From: CAYVZZ01 sp964456185
GTDB lineage: Bacteria > Pseudomonadota > Gammaproteobacteria > Pseudomonadales > Alcanivoracaceae
Direction of reading: 5' to 3'
NCBI GenBank assembly: GCA_964456185.1
Contig: CAYVZZ010000129.1
Coordinates: 1-6,066 of the forward strand
Length of the DNA: 6,066 nt
The notes under the pieces are model-generated. The model worked only from the letters and a program-made list of their open reading frames with translations. It did no database searches and was not told where the DNA came from. Position numbers and translations under genes: made by a program. Below are positions 1 to 5,849 of the stretch, one piece after another (position 1 is the stretch's first letter; each line of letters starts with the position of its first letter).

Positions 1-1209
1 TTCCCCGGTAATTTCTTTGCTTTGCCGCAGTCGCCCCAGCTGTTCAAGCAGCTGCTGATGGTGGCCGGTTTTGATCGTTACTACCAAATCGCCAAGTGCT
101 TCCGTGACGAAGATTTGCGTGCCGATCGTCAGCCGGAATTTACCCAGATTGATATCGAAGCCTCCTTTATTGATGAAGAAGACATCATGGGAATCACCGA
201 GGGCATGGTGCGTGATGTGTTCAAGAAGCTGCTGGATGTGGATCTGCCCGAGTTGCAGCATATGCCTTATTCAGAAGCGATGCGTCGCTTTGGTTCCGAC
301 AAGCCGGATCTGCGTATTGATATGGAATTGGTCGACATCGCCGATTTGCTAAAAGATGTCGATTTTAAAGTGTTCTCCGGACCGGCTAATGATCCCAAAG
401 GCCGCGTAGCGGCGTTGCGCGTGCCGGAAGGCAGCAAAATCAGCCGTAAGCAAATCGACGGCTATACCAAGTTTGTGTCCAACTACGGCGCGAAAGGTTT
501 GGCTTATATTAAGGTCAATCACCTGGACGATAATTCTGGCCTGCAGTCGCCGATTCTCAAATTCCTTACCGATGATGCCATCGCCGGTATTTTGGAACGC
601 ACTGGCGCGCAAGTGGGCGATTTGATTTTCTTTGGTGCCGATAAAGCACAAGTGGTAAATGACGCGCTGGGCGCGCTGCGTGTGCAGCTGGGCAAAGATT
701 TGGGGCTGGTCAAAGACGGCTGGGCACCTTTATGGGTGGTAGACTTCCCGATGTTCGAGGAAGTCGACGGCGAGTTGACGCCCTTGCACCATCCCTTTAC
801 ACAGCCGAAGTGCAGTGCCGAAGAGCTGGCTGCTGATCCGGCTAATGCCTTGTCTCGCGCTTATGACTTGGTGCTTAATGGCGTGGAGTTGGGCGGCGGC
901 TCTATCCGTATTTCCAAGCCCGATATGCAGCAAGCCGTGTTTGACACTCTGGGCATTAAAGAGGAGGAAGCCCGCGAGAAGTTTGGCTTCTTGCTGGATG
1001 CCCTGCGTTATGGTGCGCCGCCGCATGGTGGTTTGGCATTTGGCTTGGATCGCATGGTCATGCTGATGGTCGGTGCTGATTCCATTCGTGAAGTTATCGC
1101 CTTCCCGAAAACACAAACGGCGTCTGACTTGCTGACATTGGCACCCGCTGAGGTGAGTAACCGCCAGTTGCGTGAGGTGGGCATTAATATCCGCAAGGAA
1201 GAGGCATAA
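1..1209 (+). CDS. aspS: Aspartyl-tRNA synthetase, C-terminal 402 residues (5' truncated by window edge)
   Basis: Class II aminoacyl-tRNA synthetase that activates aspartate with ATP and charges tRNA-Asp in the cytoplasm. The reading frame is open from base 1, so the gene starts outside the window. By comparison with the roughly 590-residue bacterial enzyme, about 190 residues are missing, including the anticodon-binding OB fold and motif 1. Numbering from the first codon here, motif 2 spans about residues 31-52 and contains FRDEDLRADRQPEFTQID, with its conserved arginine. The bacterial GAD insertion domain covers about 115-225 (VFSGPANDPKGRVAALR; IFFGADKAQVV). VVDFPMF lies at 246-252 and LHHPF at 262-266. 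LGGGSIRI (298-304) and motif 3 GLAFGLDR (344-351) complete the active site. The protein is collinear with E. coli AspRS as I recall it. Whether the enzyme discriminates tRNA-Asp from tRNA-Asn depends on N-terminal residues not visible here. A 50-nt gap separates it from yebC. Confidence 0.98.
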   Translation, partial: FPGNFFALPQSPQLFKQLLMVAGFDRYYQIAKCFRDEDLRADRQPEFTQIDIEASFIDEEDIMGITEGMVRDVFKKLLDVDLPELQHMPYSEAMRRFGSDKPDLRIDMELVDIADLLKDVDFKVFSGPANDPKGRVAALRVPEGSKISRKQIDGYTKFVSNYGAKGLAYIKVNHLDDNSGLQSPILKFLTDDAIAGILERTGAQVGDLIFFGADKAQVVNDALGALRVQLGKDLGLVKDGWAPLWVVDFPMFEEVDGELTPLHHPFTQPKCSAEELAADPANALSRAYDLVLNGVELGGGSIRISKPDMQQAVFDTLGIKEEEAREKFGFLLDALRYGAPPHGGLAFGLDRMVMLMVGADSIREVIAFPKTQTASDLLTLAPAEVSNRQLREVGINIRKEEA

Positions 1210-1249
1210 GTCGCCTTGAAATAACGGCATTTTTAGTGATCTAAACGAC

Positions 1250-1254
1250 AGGAG
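1250..1254 (+). promoter_or_regulatory. Ribosome-binding site of yebC
   Basis: AGGAG lies 5 nt before the ATG at 1260, a strong Shine-Dalgarno match. It fixes the start together with the conserved MAGHSKW N-terminus. The rest of the aspS-yebC gap (1210-1249) shows no convincing terminator. Confidence 0.85.
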
Positions 1255-1259
1255 TAAAT

Positions 1260-1991
1260 ATGGCAGGGCATAGTAAGTGGGCCAATATTAAGCACAAAAA
1301 GGCCGCCCAGGATGCCAAGCGTGGCAAGATTTTTACCAAGCTGATTCGTGAAATCACCGTTGCTGCCCGCATGGGCGGTGACAACGTGGACGATAACCCG
1401 CGTTTGCGCACGGCTGTCGATAAAGCGCTGGGTGCCAACATGACCAAAGACACCATCGAGCGCGCCATTAAGCGTGGTGCCGGTGGTGGCGATGGTGCCG
1501 ATATGGATGAAGTAACCTACGAAGGTTACTCCGTGGGTGGTGTCGCTATTTTGGTCAAGACATTGACCGATAACGTGAACCGCACCGTATCCGATGTGCG
1601 TCATGCCTTTACCAAGCATGGCGGCAACTTGGGCACCTCTGGCTCGGTGGCCTATTTGTTTACCCAGCGCGGCGAGATTTACTTTGCGCCAGGTGCCGAT
1701 GAAGACACAGTAATGGAAGCCGCATTGGAAGCCGGCGCGGAAGACGTCGAAACCTTGGAAGAAGGCGCTTTGTTGGTGATTACCGACGATAAAAGCTTCT
1801 TGAGCGTGTGCGATGCCTTTAAAGCCGCCGAGCTTAACTATGAAGACGCCGACATGACCATGCACCCGTCCACTGAAATTGAGTTGGACGAAGCCACGGC
1901 AGAAAAGGTCAATAAGCTGGTGGATCATTTGGAAGACTTGGACGACGTGCAAAATGTCTACACCAACGCCATCTTCCCTGATGTCGACTAA
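1260..1991 (+). CDS. yebC: YebC/TACO1-family translation factor (PmpR-type)
   Basis: Cytoplasmic protein of the YebC/TACO1 family, 243 residues against about 246 in E. coli. The family was long annotated as a DNA-binding transcriptional regulator. PmpR of Pseudomonas aeruginosa, in the same gene neighbourhood, was reported as a repressor of quinolone signalling. Mitochondrial TACO1 and more recent bacterial work point to a ribosome-associated role in helping translation past proline-rich stretches. The sequence shows the invariant N-terminus MAGHSKWANIKHKKAAQDAK and the helical domain I (about 1-75). Further on are YEGYSVGGVAILV (88-99), NRTVSDVRHAF and KHGGNLGTSGSVAYLF (119-134), and a C-terminal LDDVQNVYTNAIF (227-239). 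All are family hallmarks. It sits upstream of ruvC, a common placement, but no role in recombination is established. Family assignment is firm. The molecular role in this organism is inferred from relatives. Confidence 0.96.
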   Translation: MAGHSKWANIKHKKAAQDAKRGKIFTKLIREITVAARMGGDNVDDNPRLRTAVDKALGANMTKDTIERAIKRGAGGGDGADMDEVTYEGYSVGGVAILVKTLTDNVNRTVSDVRHAFTKHGGNLGTSGSVAYLFTQRGEIYFAPGADEDTVMEAALEAGAEDVETLEEGALLVITDDKSFLSVCDAFKAAELNYEDADMTMHPSTEIELDEATAEKVNKLVDHLEDLDDVQNVYTNAIFPDVD

Positions 1992-1995
1992 CGAA

Positions 1996-2015
1996 TACTG
2001 GACATTTGGACAGTG
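1996..2015 (+). promoter_or_regulatory. Candidate LexA (SOS) box upstream of ruvCAB
   Basis: The 20-base site reads TACTG-N10-CAGTG, with inner bases GACATTTGGA. It matches the E. coli-type LexA operator, whose core is CTGT-N8-ACAG, at 7 of 8 core bases (CTGG-N8-ACAG). It also matches the wider 20-base consensus with alternating TA centre at 14 of 20 positions by my hand count. It lies in the only sizeable non-coding gap upstream of the ruv genes, 43 nt before the ruvC GTG, and overlaps a candidate -35 element. In E. coli ruvAB is a classical SOS operon, so an operator here is biologically sensible. The centre is imperfect and the evidence is hand-read only. Confidence 0.5.
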
Positions 2016-2034
2016 TTTGCGGTACAACAATAAC
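2007..2034 (+). promoter_or_regulatory. Possible weak sigma-70 promoter for ruvCAB
   Basis: TGGACA (2007-2012, 5 of 6 matches to TTGACA) is followed after 16 nt by AATAAC (2029-2034, 4 of 6 matches to TATAAT). Transcription would begin near 2041, just before the AGGG ribosome-binding site of ruvC. The -35 lies inside the right half of the candidate LexA box, which is a usual layout for repression. The elements are weak, so this remains tentative. Confidence 0.3.
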
Positions 2035-2047
2035 AAATTGGCAGCTT

Positions 2048-2051
2048 AGGG
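2048..2051 (+). promoter_or_regulatory. Ribosome-binding site supporting the GTG start of ruvC
   Basis: AGGG lies 7 nt before the GTG at 2059. An in-frame TAG at 2047-2049 rules out any start further upstream, so the GTG is forced by sequence as well as by homology. Confidence 0.6.
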
Positions 2052-2058
2052 CACGTTT

Positions 2059-2625
2059 GTGGCCATTATTCTTGGTATTGATCCCGGGTCGCGTAAAACC
2101 GGCTACGGGGTCATTGATCAGCAAGGCAATCAGTCGCGGTTTCTCGATTGCGGCACCTTAAATGTCGTTGATAAGGGCGACATTCCTATTCGTCTTGGCC
2201 ATATATTTCAGGGCATTAGCGACGTTTGTCAGCGCTGGCAGCCGGATGAAGTCAGCATTGAAAAAGTGTTTATGGCCAACAATGCCGATTCGGCCTTAAA
2301 GCTGGGGCAGGCGCGTGGTGCCGCCATCGTGGCTGCCGTACAACACAACATCCCGGTGTTTGAATATTCTGCCCGACAGGTGAAACAGGCGGTGACAGGG
2401 CAGGGAGGAGCCGATAAAAAACAGGTGGCGCAAATGGTGTGTCGTCTGTTGTCATTACAGAAAACGCCGCAAGCCGATGCCGCCGATGCCCTGGCCATTG
2501 CCATTAGTCATGCACACTTGCGCACTAGCCTGCTGCGTATGTCGCAGGCGTCGGGCATGCGGGGTGGGCGGCTGAGTTCACAACCGGCCTCGTCGGTTAA
2601 ACGCATGGTGAAATATCCCAAATGA
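2059..2625 (+). CDS. ruvC: Holliday junction resolvase RuvC (GTG start)
   Basis: Crossover junction endodeoxyribonuclease. A dimer makes symmetric nicks across four-way DNA junctions during recombination and fork repair, acting with RuvAB. It is 188 residues long. The RNase H-like fold is marked by the N-terminal MAIILGIDPGS, and the four acidic metal ligands are present at D8, E68, D140 and D143 (within PDEVSIEKVFMA and QADAADALAIAI). They match E. coli D7, E66, D138 and D141 allowing for Met numbering and one inserted residue. F71 corresponds to the junction-stacking F69. The start is GTG: an in-frame stop lies four codons upstream and the next residues match the family N-terminus exactly. 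The protein is about 15 residues longer than E. coli RuvC (173), with a basic tail ending KRMVKYPK. Its stop overlaps the ruvA start (ATGA), implying translational coupling. Confidence 0.97.
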   Translation: MAIILGIDPGSRKTGYGVIDQQGNQSRFLDCGTLNVVDKGDIPIRLGHIFQGISDVCQRWQPDEVSIEKVFMANNADSALKLGQARGAAIVAAVQHNIPVFEYSARQVKQAVTGQGGADKKQVAQMVCRLLSLQKTPQADAADALAIAISHAHLRTSLLRMSQASGMRGGRLSSQPASSVKRMVKYPK

Positions 2626-3218
2626 TCGCACTGCTTACCGGAACACTCATTGAAAAACGCCCGCCGCAACTGGTGCTTGATGTACAAGGCGTGGGCTATG
2701 AAGTCGAAGCCCCCATGTCGGTGTTTTACGACCTGGTTGAGGGCGCAACCAATGTGCGTCTGTATATTCACCAAGTGGTGCGCGAAGACGCGCTGCTGCT
2801 GTATGGTTTTGCCAATCGTTTTGAACGCGACTTATTCCGTGCCTTAATTAAAATTAATGGCGTGGGACCCAAGCTGGGACTGGCGTTATTGTCGGGCATC
2901 GAGGCACCGCGTTTGGTGCGTTGCATCGAAATGGAAGACAGCGCCAGTCTGGTGAAGATTCCCGGTGTCGGCAAGAAGACTGCCGAGCGTTTGATTATCG
3001 AAATGCGCGACCGCTTGAAGAAGCTCGAAGGCGCACCTATGACGGTGAATGCGCCACAAAGTAATAGCGCGCAAGCGGAAGACGATGCCATTGCCGCGCT
3101 GGAATCCTTGGGTTACCGCAACCGTGACGCGGTGAAAGCCATTACCGCCTTGGCCGATCGTGATCAGCTTACCGCCGAGGTGATGATTCGCCAAGCGCTC
3201 AAACAGCTCGCGGGGTAA
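2622..3218 (+). CDS. ruvA: Holliday junction-binding protein RuvA
   Basis: Tetrameric DNA-binding subunit of the RuvAB branch-migration motor. It grips the four-way junction and loads RuvB rings on opposite arms. At 198 residues it is close to the E. coli length of 203. Domain I (OB fold, about 1-62) ends in HQVVREDALLLYGF and carries the acidic pin E55-D56 at the same numbers as in E. coli. Domain II has the two helix-hairpin-helix motifs: INGVGPKLGLALLSG (78-92) and IPGVGKKTAERLI (113-125). A flexible linker (about 137-152) leads to domain III (about 153-198, DDAIAALESLGY), which contacts RuvB. Its ATG lies inside the ruvC stop (ATGA), preceded by only a weak GGTGA, so translation probably depends on ruvC. 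ruvB follows after 6 nt. Confidence 0.98.
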   Translation: MIALLTGTLIEKRPPQLVLDVQGVGYEVEAPMSVFYDLVEGATNVRLYIHQVVREDALLLYGFANRFERDLFRALIKINGVGPKLGLALLSGIEAPRLVRCIEMEDSASLVKIPGVGKKTAERLIIEMRDRLKKLEGAPMTVNAPQSNSAQAEDDAIAALESLGYRNRDAVKAITALADRDQLTAEVMIRQALKQLAG

Positions 3219-3224
3219 CGCATA

Positions 3225-4271
3225 ATGGATGACGACCGCCTGATTACTGCTGCTAGCCGCCCGGAGGATGATGTCATTCAGGAGCAGGCGATTCGCCCCG
3301 CCTGTTTGGCCGACTATCACGGCCAGCCAAAAGTGCGCGAGCGCATGCAGATTTTTATTGATGCCGCCCGTGGGCGTCAGGAGTCGCTGGATCACACGCT
3401 GATTTTCGGCCCACCCGGTTTGGGTAAAACCACACTGGCGCACATCATCGCCAATGAAATGGGCTCGCAATTAAAAAGCACCTCGGGGCCGGTGCTAGAG
3501 AAAGCCGGTGATTTGGCCGCGTTGCTGACCAATCTGGAAGCCGGTGACGTCTTGTTTGTGGATGAAATTCACCGCTTGTCGGCGCAGGTAGAGGAAATCC
3601 TTTACCCGGCCATGGAAGACTTCCAGCTTGATATCATGATTGGCGAGGGGCCGGCGGCACGTTCCATTAAGCTCGATTTGCCGCCTTTTACCTTGGTAGG
3701 CGCGACTACACGAGCCGGCTTGTTAACCAGCCCCTTGCGGGATCGTTTCGGCATTACCCAGCGGCTAGAGTTTTATCACGTCAAAGATTTGGCAGGCATT
3801 GTGTTGCGCGCGGCCAATATTCTTGGCATTTCTACCGATAAAGACGGTGCCGTGGAAATCGCCCGGCGTTCGCGCGGCACGCCACGCATTGCCAATCGCT
3901 TGCTGCGGCGTGTGCGAGATTTTGCTCAAGTTAAAGGTAACGGGGTTATCGACCGAGATTCCGCCTGCGGTGCCTTGGATATGCTCGAGGTTGATAGTCT
4001 CGGGCTAGATAGCAGCGACCGCCGTCTAATGACGTTGATGATGGACAAGTTCGATGGCGGGCCGGTCGGCATTGAGTCGCTGGCGGCCGCGTTGAATGAA
4101 GATTCCGGCACACTGGAAGAAGTGGTTGAGCCGTATCTGATTCAGCAGGGTTTTATTCAACGTACTCCCCGTGGTCGTCAGGTCACACGTCATGCTTGGC
4201 GGCATTTCGGTTTACAGCCCGCCACGGCGGCTGATGACCTTTTCTCACCCGATGATAAACGTAAAAAATAA
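3225..4271 (+). CDS. ruvB: Holliday junction branch migration ATPase RuvB
   Basis: Hexameric AAA+ motor that pumps DNA through the RuvA-bound junction. It is 348 residues against about 336 in E. coli. Walker A is GPPGLGKTT (62-70), Walker B is VLFVDEIH (109-116) and sensor 1 is VGATTRAG (158-165). The presumed arginine finger is R174 in SPLRDRFG. Sensor 2 is in RGTPRIANRLLRRVRDFA (217-234). The C-terminal winged helix includes GGPVGIESLAAAL (278-290) and ends at RTPRGRQVTRHAWRHFG. The extra length is a slightly longer N-terminus and a charged tail ending SPDDKRKK. The start is the first ATG after the ruvA stop and gives the family's usual DRLI N-terminus. The Shine-Dalgarno is only GGGG, 9 nt upstream, overlapping the end of ruvA, which suggests coupling. 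All catalytic motifs are intact. Confidence 0.98.
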   Translation: MDDDRLITAASRPEDDVIQEQAIRPACLADYHGQPKVRERMQIFIDAARGRQESLDHTLIFGPPGLGKTTLAHIIANEMGSQLKSTSGPVLEKAGDLAALLTNLEAGDVLFVDEIHRLSAQVEEILYPAMEDFQLDIMIGEGPAARSIKLDLPPFTLVGATTRAGLLTSPLRDRFGITQRLEFYHVKDLAGIVLRAANILGISTDKDGAVEIARRSRGTPRIANRLLRRVRDFAQVKGNGVIDRDSACGALDMLEVDSLGLDSSDRRLMTLMMDKFDGGPVGIESLAAALNEDSGTLEEVVEPYLIQQGFIQRTPRGRQVTRHAWRHFGLQPATAADDLFSPDDKRKK

Positions 4272-4272
4272 G

Positions 4273-4677
4273 ATGTCAGCCACGCCATTTTCTATTAGGC
4301 TGCGGGTCTATATGGAGGACACCGACGCCGAAGGCATTGTTTATTATGTCAATTATCTGAAATTTATGGAGCGCGCGCGTAGCGATTGGTTGCGTGCTCA
4401 AGCGATTTGGCAGCGGCCTCTACAAAAAGAGGGTAAGCAATTTGTCGTTAGCGACTGTCGTATTAAATATCGACGGCCTGCGCACTTGGATGATGAATTA
4501 CACGTAACGGTAGCTGTGTCACGTCTTGGCCGTGCGTCGATCACTTTTCAGCAAGAAGTATGGCGCGGCGAGGAACTTTTGTGTGATGCCGAGGTAAAAG
4601 TAGCCTGTGTATCCTGCCATAATATGACGCCCACCCGATTGCCTGAGGCATTAATGGCAATGACGGCGACCCGATAA
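4273..4677 (+). CDS. ybgC: YbgC-type acyl-CoA thioesterase of the Tol-Pal cluster
   Basis: Hotdog-fold (4-hydroxybenzoyl-CoA thioesterase family) enzyme that hydrolyses acyl-CoA thioesters. In E. coli it has been linked to acyl carrier protein and phospholipid metabolism at the inner membrane. It is not essential for Tol function. The chosen ATG gives 134 residues, the E. coli length, and places the catalytic aspartate of YMEDTDAEG at residue 18 as in Haemophilus influenzae YbgC. VYYVNYLKFMERAR (23-36) follows. The histidine seen in enterobacterial VYHASY/VYHARY is tyrosine here, as I recall for Pseudomonas. RRPAHLDDEL (67-76) is the next conserved block. An earlier in-frame ATG at 4252 would overlap ruvB and add seven residues without homology. 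The start lies one base after the ruvB stop with no clear Shine-Dalgarno, so re-initiation by ribosomes finishing ruvB is likely. Confidence 0.93.
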   Translation: MSATPFSIRLRVYMEDTDAEGIVYYVNYLKFMERARSDWLRAQAIWQRPLQKEGKQFVVSDCRIKYRRPAHLDDELHVTVAVSRLGRASITFQQEVWRGEELLCDAEVKVACVSCHNMTPTRLPEALMAMTATR

Positions 4678-4696
4678 ATTAAGCGAACAGATTGAA

Positions 4697-4708
4697 CGCG
4701 TTTACGCG
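4697..4708 (+). promoter_or_regulatory. Small perfect hairpin abutting the tolQ ribosome-binding site
   Basis: CGCG-TTTA-CGCG forms a four-pair GC stem with a four-base loop. The last stem base is the first base of the GAGGAG Shine-Dalgarno. There is no U-tract after it (the next bases are AGGAGAAAAAAC), so it is not an intrinsic terminator. It might modulate ribosome access or be chance. Confidence 0.3.
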
Positions 4709-4713
4709 AGGAG
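4708..4713 (+). promoter_or_regulatory. Ribosome-binding site of tolQ
   Basis: GAGGAG, 10 nt before the ATG at 4724, separated by an A-rich spacer. It is the strongest Shine-Dalgarno in the right half of the window and supports independent initiation at tolQ rather than coupling to ybgC. Confidence 0.8.
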
Positions 4714-4723
4714 AAAAAACAAG

Positions 4724-5410
4724 ATGCCAACCAACGACATCAGTGTATGGGTCATGATCGGCGACGCCGGTTGGGTGGTCAAAATTGTGATCGCTTTGTT
4801 GTTATTGGCGTCGGTTATTTCTTGGGCGATGATTATTAATCGCGTGATGGTTTATCGCCAAGCACGAAAAGCGGGTAATGCGTTTCAAGATAAATTTTGG
4901 TCCGGGGCGGCATTAACGACGTTGTACTCTGACGTCAAATCATCACCGAACGAGCATGCCGGCCCCGAGCGGGTGTTTCAGTCGGGCTTTCGCGAGTTTG
5001 CGCGTTTGGCCAAGTCGTCACGGCAGGGCGATGCTGTTATGGAAGGCGCTCAGCGCGCCATGCGCGTGGCGTTGCAACGTGAGCAGAGTCGCTTGAACCG
5101 TCATTTGCCGTTTTTGGCCAGTGTGGGATCGACCAGTCCTTATGTGGGGTTGTTTGGCACGGTGTGGGGCATTATGAATGCCTTTATGGCCTTGTCTCAT
5201 GTGAGTCAAACAACCTTGGCGGCGGTGGCACCCGGCATTGCCGAGGCGTTGATTGCCACAGCGATTGGTTTGTTTGCCGCTATTCCGGCCGTGTTGGCCT
5301 ATAACCGCTTTGCCACCATCAGTGATGAACTGGTGGGCGAAAGCGAGTTGTTTGCCGAAGAGTTTTCCAGCATTTTGCATCGACGGACGCACAGCCAAGA
5401 GCAGGATTGA
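4724..5410 (+). CDS. tolQ: Tol-Pal system motor subunit TolQ
   Basis: Inner-membrane proton-channel subunit, homologous to ExbB and MotA. With TolR it converts proton motive force into movement of TolA, driving outer-membrane constriction at division and maintaining envelope integrity. It is 228 residues against 230 in E. coli. There are three hydrophobic helices, at about 18-40, 130-155 and 165-195. A large cytoplasmic loop lies between the first two. The signature block PYVGLFGTVWGIMNAF (139-154) and VAPGIAEALIATAIGLFAAI (168-187) are nearly identical to the E. coli protein. The conserved pore threonines are at 146 and 179. TolQ rather than ExbB is supported by the flanking ybgC, tolR and tolA. 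tolR starts 4 nt after the stop. Confidence 0.97.
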   Translation: MPTNDISVWVMIGDAGWVVKIVIALLLLASVISWAMIINRVMVYRQARKAGNAFQDKFWSGAALTTLYSDVKSSPNEHAGPERVFQSGFREFARLAKSSRQGDAVMEGAQRAMRVALQREQSRLNRHLPFLASVGSTSPYVGLFGTVWGIMNAFMALSHVSQTTLAAVAPGIAEALIATAIGLFAAIPAVLAYNRFATISDELVGESELFAEEFSSILHRRTHSQEQD

Positions 5411-5414
5411 AGCC

Positions 5415-5849
5415 ATGAAACAGTCCCATTTTCATGTGCGCGTGCCACGCAAATTGATGAATGACATCAATGTGGTGCCCTATATCGATGTAATGCTCGT
5501 GCTGCTGGTGATTTTTATGGTCACGGCACCCGTGATGACGCAAGGGCTGGACGTTAATCTGCCCAATGCAGAGAGCAGTGCGGTGCCATCCGAGCAAGAG
5601 CCTGTCACTGTAACCGTGTTGTCAGATGGCAGTTATTACATGGACATTGGTGAGCACCCGAAGCAAAGCACCAGTTTAAAGGCCATTACCCATCAAGCCA
5701 GTTTGATTAAAGAGCAGCGTCCGGACACTTTGTTTATGGTGCAGGGTGATGAGCATGTAGATTATGGCAAGGTGATTCGGTTGATGGCAGCGTTACAGGC
5801 TGCCGGCATTACCAAGCTGGCGTTAATTACCGAACCTGCCGGGCAGTGA
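5415..5849 (+). CDS. tolR: Tol-Pal system motor subunit TolR
   Basis: Inner-membrane partner of TolQ, homologous to ExbD and MotB, with one membrane helix and a periplasmic domain that interacts with peptidoglycan. The chosen ATG gives 144 residues (142 in E. coli) with a short cytoplasmic N-terminus, MKQSHFHVRVPRK. The single membrane segment is at about 19-41 (INVVPYIDVMLVLLVIFMV) and carries the essential proton-relaying aspartate at D25. A periplasmic domain follows, with VTVTVLSDGSYYMD and GDEHVDYGKVIRLMAALQAAG. The open frame extends upstream to 5253, but that part overlaps tolQ and has no homology. An AGGA Shine-Dalgarno lies at 5403-5406, 8 nt before the ATG. The stop shares its last A with the tolA ATG. 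Confidence 0.97.
   Translation: MKQSHFHVRVPRKLMNDINVVPYIDVMLVLLVIFMVTAPVMTQGLDVNLPNAESSAVPSEQEPVTVTVLSDGSYYMDIGEHPKQSTSLKAITHQASLIKEQRPDTLFMVQGDEHVDYGKVIRLMAALQAAGITKLALITEPAGQ

Noticed and set aside
1213..1235. Possible terminator after aspS (GCC, GGC, then a T run)
   Set aside because: Only three base pairs with a ten-base loop; too weak for an intrinsic terminator.
1216..1245. Promoter-like pair TTGAAA and TCTAAA in the aspS-yebC gap
   Set aside because: Transcription would begin around 1252, inside the yebC Shine-Dalgarno, leaving an almost leaderless message that discards the strong AGGAG.
1992..2020. Inverted repeat ACTG/CAGT after yebC as a terminator
   Set aside because: The stem is only four pairs with a ten-base loop, and just three Ts follow. 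It is better read as a possible LexA operator.
1233..2036. 267-codon open frame on the - strand opposite yebC
   Set aside because: It covers a clearly conserved gene on the + strand. Its translation shows no recognisable domain and it has no promoter or ribosome-site support. It is a composition shadow.
4171..4272. Longer N-terminal form of YbgC starting inside ruvB
   Set aside because: The extra residues are ruvB sequence read out of frame. The start at 4273 gives the family length and the catalytic aspartate at residue 18.
5253..5414. Longer N-terminal form of TolR starting at 5253
   Set aside because: This part overlaps tolQ in another frame and has no homology. The ATG at 5415 has an AGGA site and gives the family length.
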